From positions 124,001 to 188,000 of the forward strand of contig NZ_CP072308.1 of NCBI RefSeq assembly GCF_017726655.1: DNA of 64,000 nt. Direction: 5' to 3'. The notes beneath the pieces are model-generated. The model saw only the letters and a program-made list of their open reading frames with translations. It had not been told where the DNA came from and ran no database searches. A program made the position numbers and the translations under genes. Position 1 is the stretch's first letter; the number at the start of each line of letters is the position of its first letter. Positions 11,056 to 18,924 of this stretch are shown here, one piece after another. This DNA is from Agrobacterium tumefaciens (GTDB lineage: Bacteria > Pseudomonadota > Alphaproteobacteria > Rhizobiales > Rhizobiaceae).

Positions 11056-11253
11056 TTAGGAGGGCTCCAGGGTCGACTGAAGCCGCAATCTTTCGGCATC
11101 CAATTCGCTCAACCTGCTCATATGAGCAGTTATTTCCTCGAAGATCGTCGCACGATCATGGGTCGCCATGCGCTCCGCACGACGCAGCGCGCCGATAACC
11201 TCAATCAGGTCAATGCGCTCTTGATCCAGTTTGTCCAAATTCCACAACATCAT
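11056..11253 (-). CDS. Small coiled-coil hypothetical protein (65 aa)
   Basis: From the ATG at 11253 (preceded by GGGGAAAG) the frame encodes 65 residues, MMLWNLDKLDQERIDLIEV and onwards, rich in Glu, Arg and Leu and probably one helical hairpin. The frame stays open upstream to 11532, but that part is Arg/Pro-rich and runs antisense through the next gene, so I take the short form. No known domain is recognised. A role in RNA or protein binding cannot be claimed. Confidence 0.55.
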   Translation of the reverse strand: MMLWNLDKLDQERIDLIEVIGALRRAERMATHDRATIFEEITAHMSRLSELDAERLRLQSTLEPS

Positions 11254-11365
11254 GCTTTCCCCATTCGCTTGCGTGTCAAACGGCGGCCGGCTGAAAAGGT
11301 TCAGATCAATAGAATTTAAGGTAAATTTTATCTTGTTTTCGCGGAAGCGTTGCGCCGCTTGCCCA

Positions 11366-11686
11366 TTAATAGGGCGAGCGACACTGGGTGCGGCTGCCGG
11401 TGGGCGCCATATAGCTGTTGTCTGTCGGGTGGTAGGATGCGTAACGCGCGGCGCACCATTTGACGTGGTTGATTTCGCTCTGTGAGAGGGCATAGCCCTC
11501 CGATGTGGCGTCTTCGCCTTTTCCGGCAGCAAAAGCGGTCGCGGGGTAGCCTCGCTGGTCGGACGGCTGGGCCTTCGTTTCGTAGGCAGGCTGAATAAGG
11601 CTCAGGGCATTGGCGGGCGCGATTGAAGCGGCAGATAATGCGACGCCAAGAGCGAGCGCGGAGATAGTCTTCGGCATCCTCAACAT
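11366..11686 (-). CDS. BA14K-family secreted protein
   Basis: The 106-residue protein begins MLRMPKTISALALGVALS, a signal peptide ending near APANA. Its C terminus carries the BA14K signature HVKWCAARYASYHPTDNSY with GSRTQCRSPY, including the conserved WCxxRY and a second Cys. BA14K proteins were first described as immunoreactive, lectin-like envelope proteins of Brucella and are abundant in Rhizobiales. The start follows GAGG eight bases upstream. It belongs to a run of small envelope genes between tRNA-Gly and tuf. Confidence 0.85.
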   Translation of the reverse strand: MLRMPKTISALALGVALSAASIAPANALSLIQPAYETKAQPSDQRGYPATAFAAGKGEDATSEGYALSQSEINHVKWCAARYASYHPTDNSYMAPTGSRTQCRSPY

Positions 11687-11949
11687 CGATAAATCCTCGT
11701 TATTCGTTCGAGATGCTAACGAAAATTTAGGAATTTCGTTCCGGTGAGGGATTGACTTCACACGAATACGTGATTCTTGATGGAGGTTATCCCGGCTACA
11801 CGTTGCATGCGACGGCGATCGCATCTCACGCCCAGCAAGGCCGTTTTATCCGGCTTCATCAGGGCATTGCGCGCCTGCTGCGCTGCTCGTTGACAAGTGG
11901 AAAATCCGGTCGGATAGTCGCCCGGCAATCATGCACACGGGAGTCTTCC

Positions 11950-12399
11950 ATGTTTAACAAGGCTGTCATTCTCTCCTCATTCGCGCTGCTGGCATCGGCA
12001 GCGTTCGTTTCCCCCGCGGCCGCACTCACCATGAAAGAGTGCAGCGTGAAATATCAGGCGGCGAAAGCCGACGGTTCCGCCAAGGATATCAAGTGGAACG
12101 ACTATCGAGCGAAGTTCTGCGGCAGCGAAGCCGCCGCCGAAGATGCAGCCGATGACAAGCAGGTCGCGGCGACGACTGAAAAAGAGCCTGAAAAAGCGAC
12201 GATGAAGGCCCCGAAGGGCGTGGCTTTCCCGAGTGCTGTCGATAAAAAATACTCCAGCGAGACCCCGGCTAAGGCCCGGCTGAAGACCTGCGTCGACTCC
12301 TATCACAAGAACAAGAATGACGGCACGCTCGGTGATCTCAAGTGGATCCAGAAGGGTGGCGGTTATTGGAGCCTGTGCAATACGGCGCTCAAGAGCTGA
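11950..12399 (+). CDS. Secreted small protein with two Cys-x-W-x-C repeats
   Basis: The 149-residue protein has a signal peptide (about residues 1-25, ending PAAALT). The mature part has two copies of a C-x(8)-ADGSxKDIKW-x(7)-C-like unit, the first from MKECSVKYQ to AKFC, the second from LKTCVDSYH to SLCNTAL, joined by a Lys/Glu/Ala-rich linker. Each repeat has a Cys pair that could form a disulfide in the periplasm. Similar secreted proteins occur in Rhizobiales without known function. The ATG at 11950 fits the signal peptide; a TTGACA box (11889) upstream may be part of its promoter. Confidence 0.7.
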   Translation: MFNKAVILSSFALLASAAFVSPAAALTMKECSVKYQAAKADGSAKDIKWNDYRAKFCGSEAAAEDAADDKQVAATTEKEPEKATMKAPKGVAFPSAVDKKYSSETPAKARLKTCVDSYHKNKNDGTLGDLKWIQKGGGYWSLCNTALKS

Positions 12400-12405
12400 C
12401 GTGAG

Positions 12406-12439
12406 CTGGCGCGGGTTGATCAGTGTCTACCCGCGCCAG
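12406..12439 (+). terminator. Hairpin after the two-repeat secreted protein
   Basis: Perfect 11-bp arms CTGGCGCGGGT and ACCCGCGCCAG with a 12-nt loop lie just after the stop codon. There is no T run, so it is only a candidate terminator or mRNA 3' stabiliser. Confidence 0.45.
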
Positions 12440-12730
12440 TGCTTAATCCAGGACGGTCGGGGCGTGTCCGAACTGCGCCGGCCTTGATGTTTATACCCTT
12501 TCTGCCGTTGCCGGCGAACAAGGGTGGCGTAACATCCCCGCTCAGGACGGGCTTGCGGACGTCTTGCTGTCGGAAACAGCGTGGCTTGGAGCACCCCGTT
12601 TTAGGGGTAAGATCTGTGAATGGCTTGCGATTTATTCTCTTGATAAAGACGGGTTGACGCTGCGGCTCGACCCGCATCCAGCAATTCAACTTCGGCGGCA
12701 TTCCAATAGGTCCCGCCGGCAAGTGGGCGG
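12440..12730. other. Intergenic stretch with no supported gene
   Basis: This part of the gap holds short open frames on both strands (for example 12439-12657), but they show no ribosome binding site, domain or protein-like composition. I see no repeat or RNA gene in it. Confidence 0.5.
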
Positions 12731-12826
12731 ATGACAAGACGATTTCGAAATTATCTCACGGTTCTCGCCATATCCCTGCTGATGTGGACCGTTATCCTTG
12801 GCGTCGTTTATTGGCTGTTTCGCTGA
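12731..12826 (+). CDS. Possible 31-aa single-pass membrane protein
   Basis: ATG at 12731 to TGA at 12826 encodes a short basic N terminus (MTRRFRNYL) followed by a hydrophobic helix of about 19 residues (from TVLAISLL to VVYWLF). The basic-then-hydrophobic layout matches small inner-membrane proteins. The ribosome binding site is weak (GTGGGCGG), so expression is uncertain. Confidence 0.4.
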   Translation: MTRRFRNYLTVLAISLLMWTVILGVVYWLFR

Positions 12827-12981
12827 ATCTGCCTCGATATATATGTATTAAAGAAAATTCATGAGTATCCCTGCGTCAGTGTGGCCGGGGTATTGTCGTA
12901 ATGCATATTTTATACGTAAGGGCCGCTGCCATATTTTGGCTATACTGGCGTCACCTATGTCACGAAACCGGAGAGGCCATC

Positions 12982-13350
12982 ATGAAACAATCAGCAACCC
13001 TGCTCACCTTCGCAACCGTCAGCCTGTTCGCCGCGCCCGCCGCCATGGCGGACGATCTGGTGATTCCGCTCACGAAAGACACGGTGGTCGAGAAGGTTGA
13101 GGCCACGTACCAGTGCGGGTCCGACAAGGTCGAGGCCGTCTATTTCAATGCGGGTGATATCAGTCTCGTGCGGCTTGGGCTGAAAAGTGGCGTGACCGTT
13201 GCCGCCAATGTCATTTCCGGTTCCGGCGCGCGATATGAGAGCGGCGTCTATGTCTGGTGGTCGAAGGGGGACGAGGCGGATCTCTACGACGTGATGGCTG
13301 ATCCGGAGATGAAACAGCCGACTCACTGCGTGGATGTGAAGAAATCCTGA
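12982..13350 (+). CDS. MliC-family lysozyme inhibitor
   Basis: The 122-residue protein has a signal peptide (MKQSATLL to PAAMAD). Its mature domain resembles the membrane-bound lysozyme inhibitor of C-type lysozyme family: YQCGSDKVEAVYFNAGD at the start, a central Ser/Gly-rich SGSGARYESGVYVWWSKGDEA and a final THCVDV, with the paired cysteines in the expected places. Proteins of this type protect peptidoglycan from host lysozyme. There is no lipobox, so it is probably soluble in the periplasm. GGAGAGG precedes the ATG; the frame is open upstream to 12901. Confidence 0.8.
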   Translation: MKQSATLLTFATVSLFAAPAAMADDLVIPLTKDTVVEKVEATYQCGSDKVEAVYFNAGDISLVRLGLKSGVTVAANVISGSGARYESGVYVWWSKGDEADLYDVMADPEMKQPTHCVDVKKS

Positions 13351-13438
13351 GCGGCGGCGGAGCCATGGAGCGGCGGCAGGGCGGTTTCTGAAACCTTGCC
13401 GTGCCGCCGGTCAGCGTGGAAGTGCGCGCGTGGCGCGT

Positions 13439-13552
13439 TCAACCAAGAACGAGCGACGCTAGAAGCGCCAGCAGGATAAGGGAGCTGGCGACAACGCCGA
13501 GCCTTACCCTGCGAAGGCGGCGGGTTCGCCCGCCACTCCAGTCATAAGCCAT
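13439..13552 (-). CDS. Possible 37-aa single-pass membrane protein
   Basis: The minus-strand ATG at 13552 opens a frame to a TGA at 13439-13441. It encodes a short basic N terminus (GRTRRLRRVRLG) and a C-terminal hydrophobic helix (VVASSLILLALLASLVL). GAAAGG stands upstream at rather long spacing. It resembles the 31-residue frame at 12731 in layout but not in sequence, and it has no known family. Confidence 0.4.
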   Translation of the reverse strand: MAYDWSGGRTRRLRRVRLGVVASSLILLALLASLVLG

Positions 13553-13757
13553 TGGCAGCTTTACCTTTCTTTTTATTATTATGACTCTCTAACTAACTCC
13601 CTAGGCTTGCCCGTGGCTGACCTCAACTGCCAGAAACCATTGGCAAAAATTGATGATTTCCCTGTCTTGTCCATTTTCGAAAGCCGCCGCGGCGACCGAT
13701 TCTTCCTGTTCTGCAGCCGGTCGAAACGGGAGCGGCCGTACGCGCCGATTGGCCAAT

Positions 13758-13792
13758 GAAAAGGCCCGGAAACGGGCGTCTCCGGGCCTTTG
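13758..13792 (-). terminator. Terminator of the TerC-family gene
   Basis: Read on the minus strand, arms AAAGGCCCGGA and TCCGGGCCTTT enclose a short loop and are followed by TTTTC. The hairpin sits about 25 bp after the TerC stop codon. Confidence 0.75.
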
Positions 13793-13815
13793 TGGTGTCA
13801 TCTTGAATGGCGGTC

Positions 13816-14448
13816 TCAGCCGAGGTAGGGCCTGATATAAGGCAGAACCTCGACCGTGCCGTGATAGAGCATGTTCAGCGCCACATAGATAATGACCATG
13901 AGGCCGAGATAGGAAATCCAGCGATAACGGTGCAGCAGCTTGGCGACGAAGTTGGCGGCGAGCCCCATGAGCGCGATCGAAACAACAAGGCCGATAATCA
14001 GCACGGTGACATGTTCCTGCGCAGCGCCGGCGACGGCGAGGACGTTGTCGAGGGACATCGAAACATCGGCAATCACGATCTGGGTCGCCGCCTGGAAGAA
14101 GGTCTTGTGACCCTTCGTCAGGTCGGCCTCGTCGTCGGTGACCTCGTCTTCCATCGAGCCTGCGGCCTCGCGCAGTTCCGACCACATCTTCCAGCACACC
14201 CAGGCGAGCAACAGACCGCCGAAAAGCTGGAGACCGACGATCGAGAGCAACTGCACGGTGATGGCGGCAAAACCGATGCGCAGCACGGTGGCGGCGATGA
14301 TGCCGACGAGGATCGCCTTGCGGCGGAGATGGGCGGGCAGGCCGGCGGCCGCAAGGCCGATGACGATGGCGTTGTCGCCCGCCAGGACGAGGTCAATTGC
14401 GATGACCTGCAAGAATGCCGTGAAGCCGGCGGCTGTAAAAATTTCCAT
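13816..14448 (-). CDS. TerC-family integral membrane protein (YjbE-like)
   Basis: The 210-residue protein has about six or seven hydrophobic segments and the TerC hallmarks DLVLAGDNAIVIGLA (first helix) and ADVSMSLDNVLAVAGAA (middle), each with the paired acidic/Asn residues thought to form a metal path. TerC proteins of this class are linked to manganese export and metal homeostasis. The start at 14448 gives MEIFTAAGFTAFLQV; the frame is open upstream to 14511, but that part is Pro-rich. A hairpin-rich leader lies upstream. Confidence 0.85.
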   Translation of the reverse strand: MEIFTAAGFTAFLQVIAIDLVLAGDNAIVIGLAAAGLPAHLRRKAILVGIIAATVLRIGFAAITVQLLSIVGLQLFGGLLLAWVCWKMWSELREAAGSMEDEVTDDEADLTKGHKTFFQAATQIVIADVSMSLDNVLAVAGAAQEHVTVLIIGLVVSIALMGLAANFVAKLLHRYRWISYLGLMVIIYVALNMLYHGTVEVLPYIRPYLG

Positions 14449-14478
14449 GGGTTGGTCCTGAACCGGAAAGAAGGACGC

Positions 14479-14544
14479 GGGGGGAAGCGGCGGATCAATG
14501 GATGGCGCCAACCGGCACGCCCGTCTGATCGCCCGTCTCCCCCC
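14479..14544 (-). promoter_or_regulatory. Structured leader upstream of the TerC-family gene, riboswitch candidate
   Basis: On the minus strand the leader contains GGGGGGAG closing with CTTCCCCCC across about 45 nt of GC-rich, self-complementary sequence, 30 bp upstream of the start codon. TerC-family genes in many bacteria are controlled by manganese-sensing yybP-ykoY riboswitches, so this is a candidate. The diagnostic loop sequences of that family are not clearly seen here. Confidence 0.3.
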
Positions 14545-14755
14545 GGCGATAAATTGTCCTTAAGCCAAGAAGGCCGCAGCGGTAAAGAAGTTGTGATGAA
14601 ATATCTTGATTAGTGATCGCGAGGGGAGGGGATGGCCATCGGCGTATCGCCATGGCGTCACGGCCTGTCGGGCTTTAAATGCCTCCAGGTGTGCACCATA
14701 TACGCGGCTCGAGGTGCACTTAAGCCGCGCGCGCAGGCGCTTTCGCAATTAAGTC
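14545..14755. other. Intergenic stretch between the TerC leader and the tuf promoter
   Basis: This region contains the promoter side of the TerC gene and sequence upstream of tuf. Short open frames such as 14560-14748 (minus) have no ribosome binding site or recognisable domain, and I see no other feature. Confidence 0.5.
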
Positions 14756-14784
14756 TTGCGCATTCGCTTACAAAGCCTTAAACG
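14756..14784 (+). promoter_or_regulatory. Candidate tuf promoter
   Basis: TTGCGC (14756-14761) and TAAACG (14779-14784) are spaced by 17 nt, some 60 bp upstream of the first tuf gene. Both boxes are moderate matches. Confidence 0.4.
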
Positions 14785-14841
14785 GCGACACCAAACCGGT
14801 TCGCCGGGGAAACTACTTCACGTTCACAGGAAGCAATTCAC

Positions 14842-16017
14842 ATGGCAAAGAGCAAGTTTGAGCGCAATAAGCCGCACGTCAACATTGGCACGATCGGTCA
14901 CGTTGACCATGGCAAGACGTCGCTGACGGCAGCGATCACGAAGTTCTTCGGCGAATTCAAGGCGTATGACCAGATCGACGCCGCGCCTGAAGAAAAGGCC
15001 CGTGGTATCACGATTTCGACGGCGCACGTTGAGTATGAGACGGCGAACCGTCACTACGCGCACGTTGACTGCCCCGGCCACGCCGACTACGTGAAGAACA
15101 TGATCACCGGTGCTGCCCAGATGGACGGCGCGATCCTGGTTTGCTCTGCCGCTGACGGCCCGATGCCGCAGACCCGCGAGCACATCCTGCTTGCCCGTCA
15201 GGTTGGCGTTCCGGCGATCGTCGTGTTCCTCAACAAGGTGGACCAGGTTGACGACGCCGAGCTTCTCGAGCTCGTCGAGCTTGAAGTTCGCGAACTTCTG
15301 TCGTCCTACGACTTCCCGGGCGACGACATTCCGATCGTCAAGGGTTCGGCGCTTGCTGCTCTTGAAGACAGCGACAAGAAGATCGGTGAAGACGCGATCC
15401 GCGAGCTGATGGCTCAGGTTGACGCCTACATCCCGACGCCTGAGCGTCCGATCGACCAGCCGTTCCTGATGCCGATCGAAGACGTGTTCTCGATCTCTGG
15501 CCGTGGTACGGTTGTGACGGGTCGCGTTGAGCGCGGTATCGTCAAGGTTGGCGAAGAAGTCGAAATCGTCGGCATCCGTCCGACCTCGAAGACGACTGTT
15601 ACCGGCGTTGAAATGTTCCGCAAGCTGCTCGACCAGGGCCAGGCTGGCGACAACATCGGTGCACTGGTTCGCGGTGTTAACCGTGACGGCGTCGAGCGTG
15701 GTCAGATTCTGTGCAAGCCGGGTTCGGTCAAGCCGCACAAGAAGTTCAAGGCTGAAGCCTACATCCTGACGAAGGAAGAAGGCGGCCGTCATACGCCGTT
15801 CTTCACGAACTACCGTCCGCAGTTCTACTTCCGTACCACGGACGTGACGGGCATCGTGACGCTTCCTGAAGGCACGGAAATGGTTATGCCTGGCGACAAC
15901 GTCACGGTTGACGTCGAGCTGATCGTTCCGATCGCGATGGAAGAAAAGCTGCGCTTCGCTATCCGCGAAGGCGGCCGTACCGTCGGCGCAGGCATCGTCG
16001 CTTCGATCGTCGAGTAA
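14842..16017 (+). CDS. tuf: Elongation factor Tu, copy 1
   Basis: EF-Tu brings aminoacyl-tRNA to the ribosome as a GTP complex. The 391-residue product has the P-loop GHVDHGKT (19-26), DCPGH, the NKVD guanine motif and three domains of normal length. AGGAAG precedes the ATG. The coding sequence is identical in nucleotides to the copy at 35341-36516 from ATG to stop, while the flanks differ at once on both sides, as expected for gene conversion. This copy sits with tRNA genes and secE-nusG, like enterobacterial tufB. Confidence 0.98.
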   Translation: MAKSKFERNKPHVNIGTIGHVDHGKTSLTAAITKFFGEFKAYDQIDAAPEEKARGITISTAHVEYETANRHYAHVDCPGHADYVKNMITGAAQMDGAILVCSAADGPMPQTREHILLARQVGVPAIVVFLNKVDQVDDAELLELVELEVRELLSSYDFPGDDIPIVKGSALAALEDSDKKIGEDAIRELMAQVDAYIPTPERPIDQPFLMPIEDVFSISGRGTVVTGRVERGIVKVGEEVEIVGIRPTSKTTVTGVEMFRKLLDQGQAGDNIGALVRGVNRDGVERGQILCKPGSVKPHKKFKAEAYILTKEEGGRHTPFFTNYRPQFYFRTTDVTGIVTLPEGTEMVMPGDNVTVDVELIVPIAMEEKLRFAIREGGRTVGAGIVASIVE

Positions 16018-16060
16018 CGATCGCTAACGATGCCGTAAGCCTGCCGACGGCAGTCAAGAT

Positions 16061-16090
16061 GTGCAAATGGCGCGCAAGCGCGATTTGCAC
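16061..16090 (+). other. Hairpin with GCAA tetraloop downstream of tuf
   Basis: Thirteen-nucleotide arms (GTGCAAATGGCGC and GCGCGATTTGCAC, one mismatch) enclose GCAA, a GNRA-type tetraloop. There is no T tract after it. It lies between the tuf stop codon and a relic of the tuf 3' end. Confidence 0.6.
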
Positions 16091-16092
16091 GC

Positions 16093-16125
16093 GGCGCAGG
16101 CATCGTTGCTTCGATCGTCGAGTAA
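16093..16125 (+). pseudogene. Relic of the tuf 3' end
   Basis: These 33 nt match the last 33 nt of tuf (15985-16017), including the stop codon, with one C-to-T difference. They would encode the C-terminal [10 protein letters not shown] again. This is a short partial duplication 108 bp downstream of the intact end, probably left by recombination. Confidence 0.75.
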
Positions 16126-16158
16126 TCTTTCAGCCGGGCGACCGGATGTGGAATAAAA

Positions 16159-16197
16159 CAAAAAACGGCGGCGCCATGGGTGCCGCCGTTTTTGTTT
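16159..16197 (+). terminator. Rho-independent terminator of tuf copy 1
   Basis: Arms ACGGCGGC and GCCGCCGT with a GC-rich loop are preceded by an A run and followed by TTTTTG. This is a classical intrinsic terminator. Confidence 0.85.
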
Positions 16198-16356
16198 GTA
16201 TGCTCTCCTGGCTGGGCTTTTATACTTGATAATGACACCAAAAATTTTTAGGTTCCGCCGAAATCGGCCGGGTTCAACTGGCTTTGGGTCGCCACAGGAC
16301 TGGCGTCTCGATTGCGTGTAAGTGCGGCGTGCGTCGCTTGGGAGGGGCGTATTCCA

Positions 16357-17163
16357 ATGTCTGATTTAACCGCGGTTCTGACGAGTCACCGTCGTCCGGA
16401 CCTTTTGGTCGCAACGCTGGACGCTTTTTTTGCGACGAATGATTATCCCCTGCATGAGTTCATCGTCATCGAAGATTCGGACGATGCGACGGTACTGGAT
16501 ATTCCCGCCCGTTACCCTGACCAGCCGCTCAGGGTTATCCTGAACGGCGTCAATCTTGGCCAGCACCGCTCCATCGATAAGGCCTATTCGCAGGTTCAGA
16601 CACCTTACATCCTTCACCTTGAAGATGACTGGACTTTTCCGGTCGAGGGAATTGTTGCGCGGGGCCTTGAGGTGTTGAAGCGTGAGCCCGAGGTCGGGCT
16701 TGTCCAGTTGCGGACCGATGAGGACATGCCTGCTGCCATCAAGAAGATATCGGCGAGGCCGGGCGATCGCGAATACTGGAAGATACCGCCGGCCGCTCAC
16801 CGGGTTTGGCACAGCTTTACCTTCAATCCGACGCTGAAGCGGCTGGCCGATTATCGAAAGCTTCCGCATGGCTATGCCGGTTTCGCCAGCGAAGCCGAGA
16901 TCAGCCTCTATTACAAGGATCAAGGGGTAATCATGGCGTGGCTTTCCGATACGAAGGTCACCCACCTCGGTTATGGCAGAAGCAATTACGGCTCCAAGAC
17001 ACCGCGCGGCATTGCCGGGTGGATGCTGCAGGCGCAACGATTCTTTTCGCTCGCGACGCTGAAGAAGTGGAAGCGCTCGGTCGCGCGCCGGATCGCCCAT
17101 GCCAAACGCAAGCGCGGTGCCGGGGCCGCATATCCAGTCGATCGTTCACAGGTCGAACCTTGA
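16357..17163 (+). CDS. Family 2-type glycosyltransferase
   Basis: The 268-residue protein starts with LTAVLTSHRRPDLLVATLDAF, the nucleotide-sugar binding strand-helix of GT-A glycosyltransferases, and has HLEDDW as the DxD-like metal motif near residues 88-93. There is no membrane segment; the C terminus is basic and may touch membrane or RNA. The donor and acceptor are unknown. GGAGGGG precedes the ATG at 16357. It stands alone between the first tuf terminator and tRNA-Trp, where other proteobacteria have no such gene. Confidence 0.75.
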   Translation: MSDLTAVLTSHRRPDLLVATLDAFFATNDYPLHEFIVIEDSDDATVLDIPARYPDQPLRVILNGVNLGQHRSIDKAYSQVQTPYILHLEDDWTFPVEGIVARGLEVLKREPEVGLVQLRTDEDMPAAIKKISARPGDREYWKIPPAAHRVWHSFTFNPTLKRLADYRKLPHGYAGFASEAEISLYYKDQGVIMAWLSDTKVTHLGYGRSNYGSKTPRGIAGWMLQAQRFFSLATLKKWKRSVARRIAHAKRKRGAGAAYPVDRSQVEP

Positions 17164-17311
17164 GCTGGCATGGCGTTGCCTGAAGAGGGTAAAGCGCGGC
17201 GGGGATAAACTTCGGACAAGTGACAAAAAGCTCTTGCCATTCTTTTCCCTGCACCTTAAAGGAGCGCATACCGAATTGGCCAAGCGATTTCGCGGTCGAT
17301 TTAGGTGACGA

Positions 17312-17387
<76 letters not shown>

Positions 17388-17469
17388 CTTTCCATTCGCA
17401 AGCGCGGTTTTCGCTGCATGGCAGATGGGGCCGGTTTACCGGCGAATTTCGCCGAATGTCGATTTCCTC

Positions 17470-17498
17470 TTGTTAAAAGCGGAATCGGTGTTTATGTA
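17470..17498 (+). promoter_or_regulatory. Candidate secE-nusG promoter
   Basis: TTGTTA (17470-17475) and TATGTA (17493-17498) are separated by 17 nt, about 70 bp upstream of secE and after tRNA-Trp. Confidence 0.5.
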
Positions 17499-17570
17499 GG
17501 GTCAAAACAGACACGCGGTGCGTGGGGCTGATTAGTTCGGCTTTACGCGCCGTAATTGCGTGGGCAGTCA

Positions 17571-17771
17571 ATGGCATCCAAAACCAACCCGTTTACGTTT
17601 CTGCAGCAGGTTCGCGCCGAAGCGTCAAAGATCACTTGGCCGTCGCGCCGCGAGACCATGATTTCGACGGCAATGGTGCTGGTGATGGTCATTTTTGCGG
17701 CTCTGTTCTTCTTCGCTGCGGACCAGCTCATCGGCTGGCTGCTCAGCCTGGTGTTGAACGTCGGCCGGTAA
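17571..17771 (+). CDS. secE: Preprotein translocase subunit SecE
   Basis: The 66-residue single-span form of SecE clamps SecY in the translocon. It has an amphipathic FLQQVRAEASKITWPSRRET segment with the conserved WPSR motif, followed by one transmembrane helix (about residues 33-55). This short form is normal outside the enterobacteria. The start at 17571 follows a weak ribosome binding site; the frame opens slightly earlier at 17556 with GTG. nusG follows 44 nt later, the universal secE-nusG pair. Confidence 0.95.
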   Translation: MASKTNPFTFLQQVRAEASKITWPSRRETMISTAMVLVMVIFAALFFFAADQLIGWLLSLVLNVGR

Positions 17772-17815
17772 CGGCACGCTCAAAGGCCCGGTAGAAGGAT
17801 CGAACGGAGAAAAAA

Positions 17816-18346
17816 ATGGCAGCGCGCTGGTACATCGTTCACGCTTATTCGAATTTTGAAAAGAAGGTCGCTGAGTCGATCGAAGAAAAAGCCCGTCAGA
17901 AGGGTCTGGATCATCTTTTTGAAAAAATCCTCGTGCCGACCGAAAAGGTTGTCGAGGTGCGTCGCGGTCGCAAGGTCGATAGCGAGCGCAAGTTCTTTCC
18001 AGGTTACGTGCTGGTGCGCGCCAACCTGACGGATGAGGCCTACCACCTCATCAAGAACACGCCGAAGGTTACCGGTTTCCTCGGTTCGGACAGCAAGCCT
18101 GTTCCGATCCCGGATTATGAAGCCGAGCGTATTCTCGGTCAGGTTCAGGAAGGTGTCGAGCGTCCGAAGTCGTCGGTTTCGTTCGAGGTCGGCGAACAGG
18201 TTCGCGTTTCCGACGGTCCGTTCGCGTCGTTCAACGGCGTGGTTCAGGATGTCGACGAAGAGCGTTCGCGCCTGAAGGTGGAAGTTTCGATTTTCGGCCG
18301 CGCTACGCCGGTCGAGCTGGAATACAATCAGGTCGAGAAGGTCTGA
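17816..18346 (+). CDS. nusG: Transcription termination/antitermination factor NusG
   Basis: NusG (176 residues) binds RNA polymerase and links it to Rho or to ribosomal protein S10. The N-terminal NGN domain starts [20 protein letters not shown], and a KOW domain lies at the C terminus ([17 protein letters not shown] onwards). GGAGAAAAAA precedes the ATG. Length and order are normal. It is followed by the rplKAJL genes after a 144-nt structured leader. Confidence 0.97.
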   Translation: MAARWYIVHAYSNFEKKVAESIEEKARQKGLDHLFEKILVPTEKVVEVRRGRKVDSERKFFPGYVLVRANLTDEAYHLIKNTPKVTGFLGSDSKPVPIPDYEAERILGQVQEGVERPKSSVSFEVGEQVRVSDGPFASFNGVVQDVDEERSRLKVEVSIFGRATPVELEYNQVEKV

Positions 18347-18349
18347 TTG

Positions 18350-18460
18350 GCGGGGCGAAGCCCCAAGCGCGTGGAAGGCAAACTGGCTCTTTAAGCCGGG
18401 GCAGGGCGCCGCACCACGCAACCGCAGCCGCCGGAGCAATCCGGCTTAAGAGAAGCCGGG
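18350..18460 (+). promoter_or_regulatory. rplK leader with alternative hairpins (candidate L1 autoregulatory or attenuation site)
   Basis: The nusG-rplK gap contains GGGGCGAAGCCCC, the stem GCCGGA-GCAA-TCCGGC (18430-18445) and the stem CCGGCTT-AAGAG-AAGCCGG (18441-18459). The last two share CCGGC and exclude each other; a further AAGCCGG at 18393-18399 is a third possible partner. In E. coli L1 represses translation of its own operon through a site upstream of rplK. Binding of L1 here is inferred. Confidence 0.4.
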
Positions 18461-18490
18461 CAACCGGTTTGAATTGAAAGGCAGAGAGAT

Positions 18491-18922
18491 ATGGCTAAGA
18501 AAGTTGCAGGCCAGCTCAAGTTGCAGGTAAAGGCTGGGTCGGCCAATCCGTCCCCGCCGATCGGTCCGGCACTTGGTCAGCGTGGCATTAACATCATGGA
18601 ATTCTGCAAGGCGTTCAATGCCGCCACGCAGGAAATGGAAAAGGGTATGCCGATCCCGGTCGTCATCACCTACTACCAGGACAAGTCCTTCACCTTCGTC
18701 ATGAAGCAGCCGCCGATGACCTACTGGCTGAAGAAGGAAGCGAAGATCACCTCTGGCTCCAAGACGCCTGGCAAGGGCGCCAAGGTCGGCTCCATCACCA
18801 AGGCTCAGGTCAAGACGATCGCTGAAGCCAAGATGAAGGATCTGAACGCAGCCGACATCGAAGGCGCAATGGCAATGGTTGAGGGTTCTGCCCGCGCCAT
18901 GGGCCTGGAAGTGGTAGGTTGA
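18491..18922 (+). CDS. rplK: 50S ribosomal protein L11
   Basis: L11 (143 residues) forms the GTPase-associated centre with L10/L12 and 23S rRNA and is needed for RelA activation. It has the N-terminal [21 protein letters not shown] signature, a Pro-rich N-terminal domain and a C-terminal rRNA-binding domain. GCAGAGAG precedes the ATG. rplA begins 2 nt after the stop codon, so the two are translated in tandem. Confidence 0.98.
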   Translation: MAKKVAGQLKLQVKAGSANPSPPIGPALGQRGINIMEFCKAFNAATQEMEKGMPIPVVITYYQDKSFTFVMKQPPMTYWLKKEAKITSGSKTPGKGAKVGSITKAQVKTIAEAKMKDLNAADIEGAMAMVEGSARAMGLEVVG

Positions 18923-18924
18923 TC

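Noticed and set aside
11254..11532. N-terminal extension of the 65-aa coiled-coil protein
   Set aside because: The extra 93 residues are Arg/Pro-rich, overlap the BA14K gene and lack homology-like features; the short form has a good ribosome binding site.
12439..12657. 72-codon plus-strand frame
   Set aside because: It has a Pro/Arg-rich composition, no ribosome binding site and starts inside a hairpin.
14560..14748. 62-codon minus-strand frame upstream of tuf
   Set aside because: It has no ribosome binding site or domain, and it overlaps the TerC upstream region.
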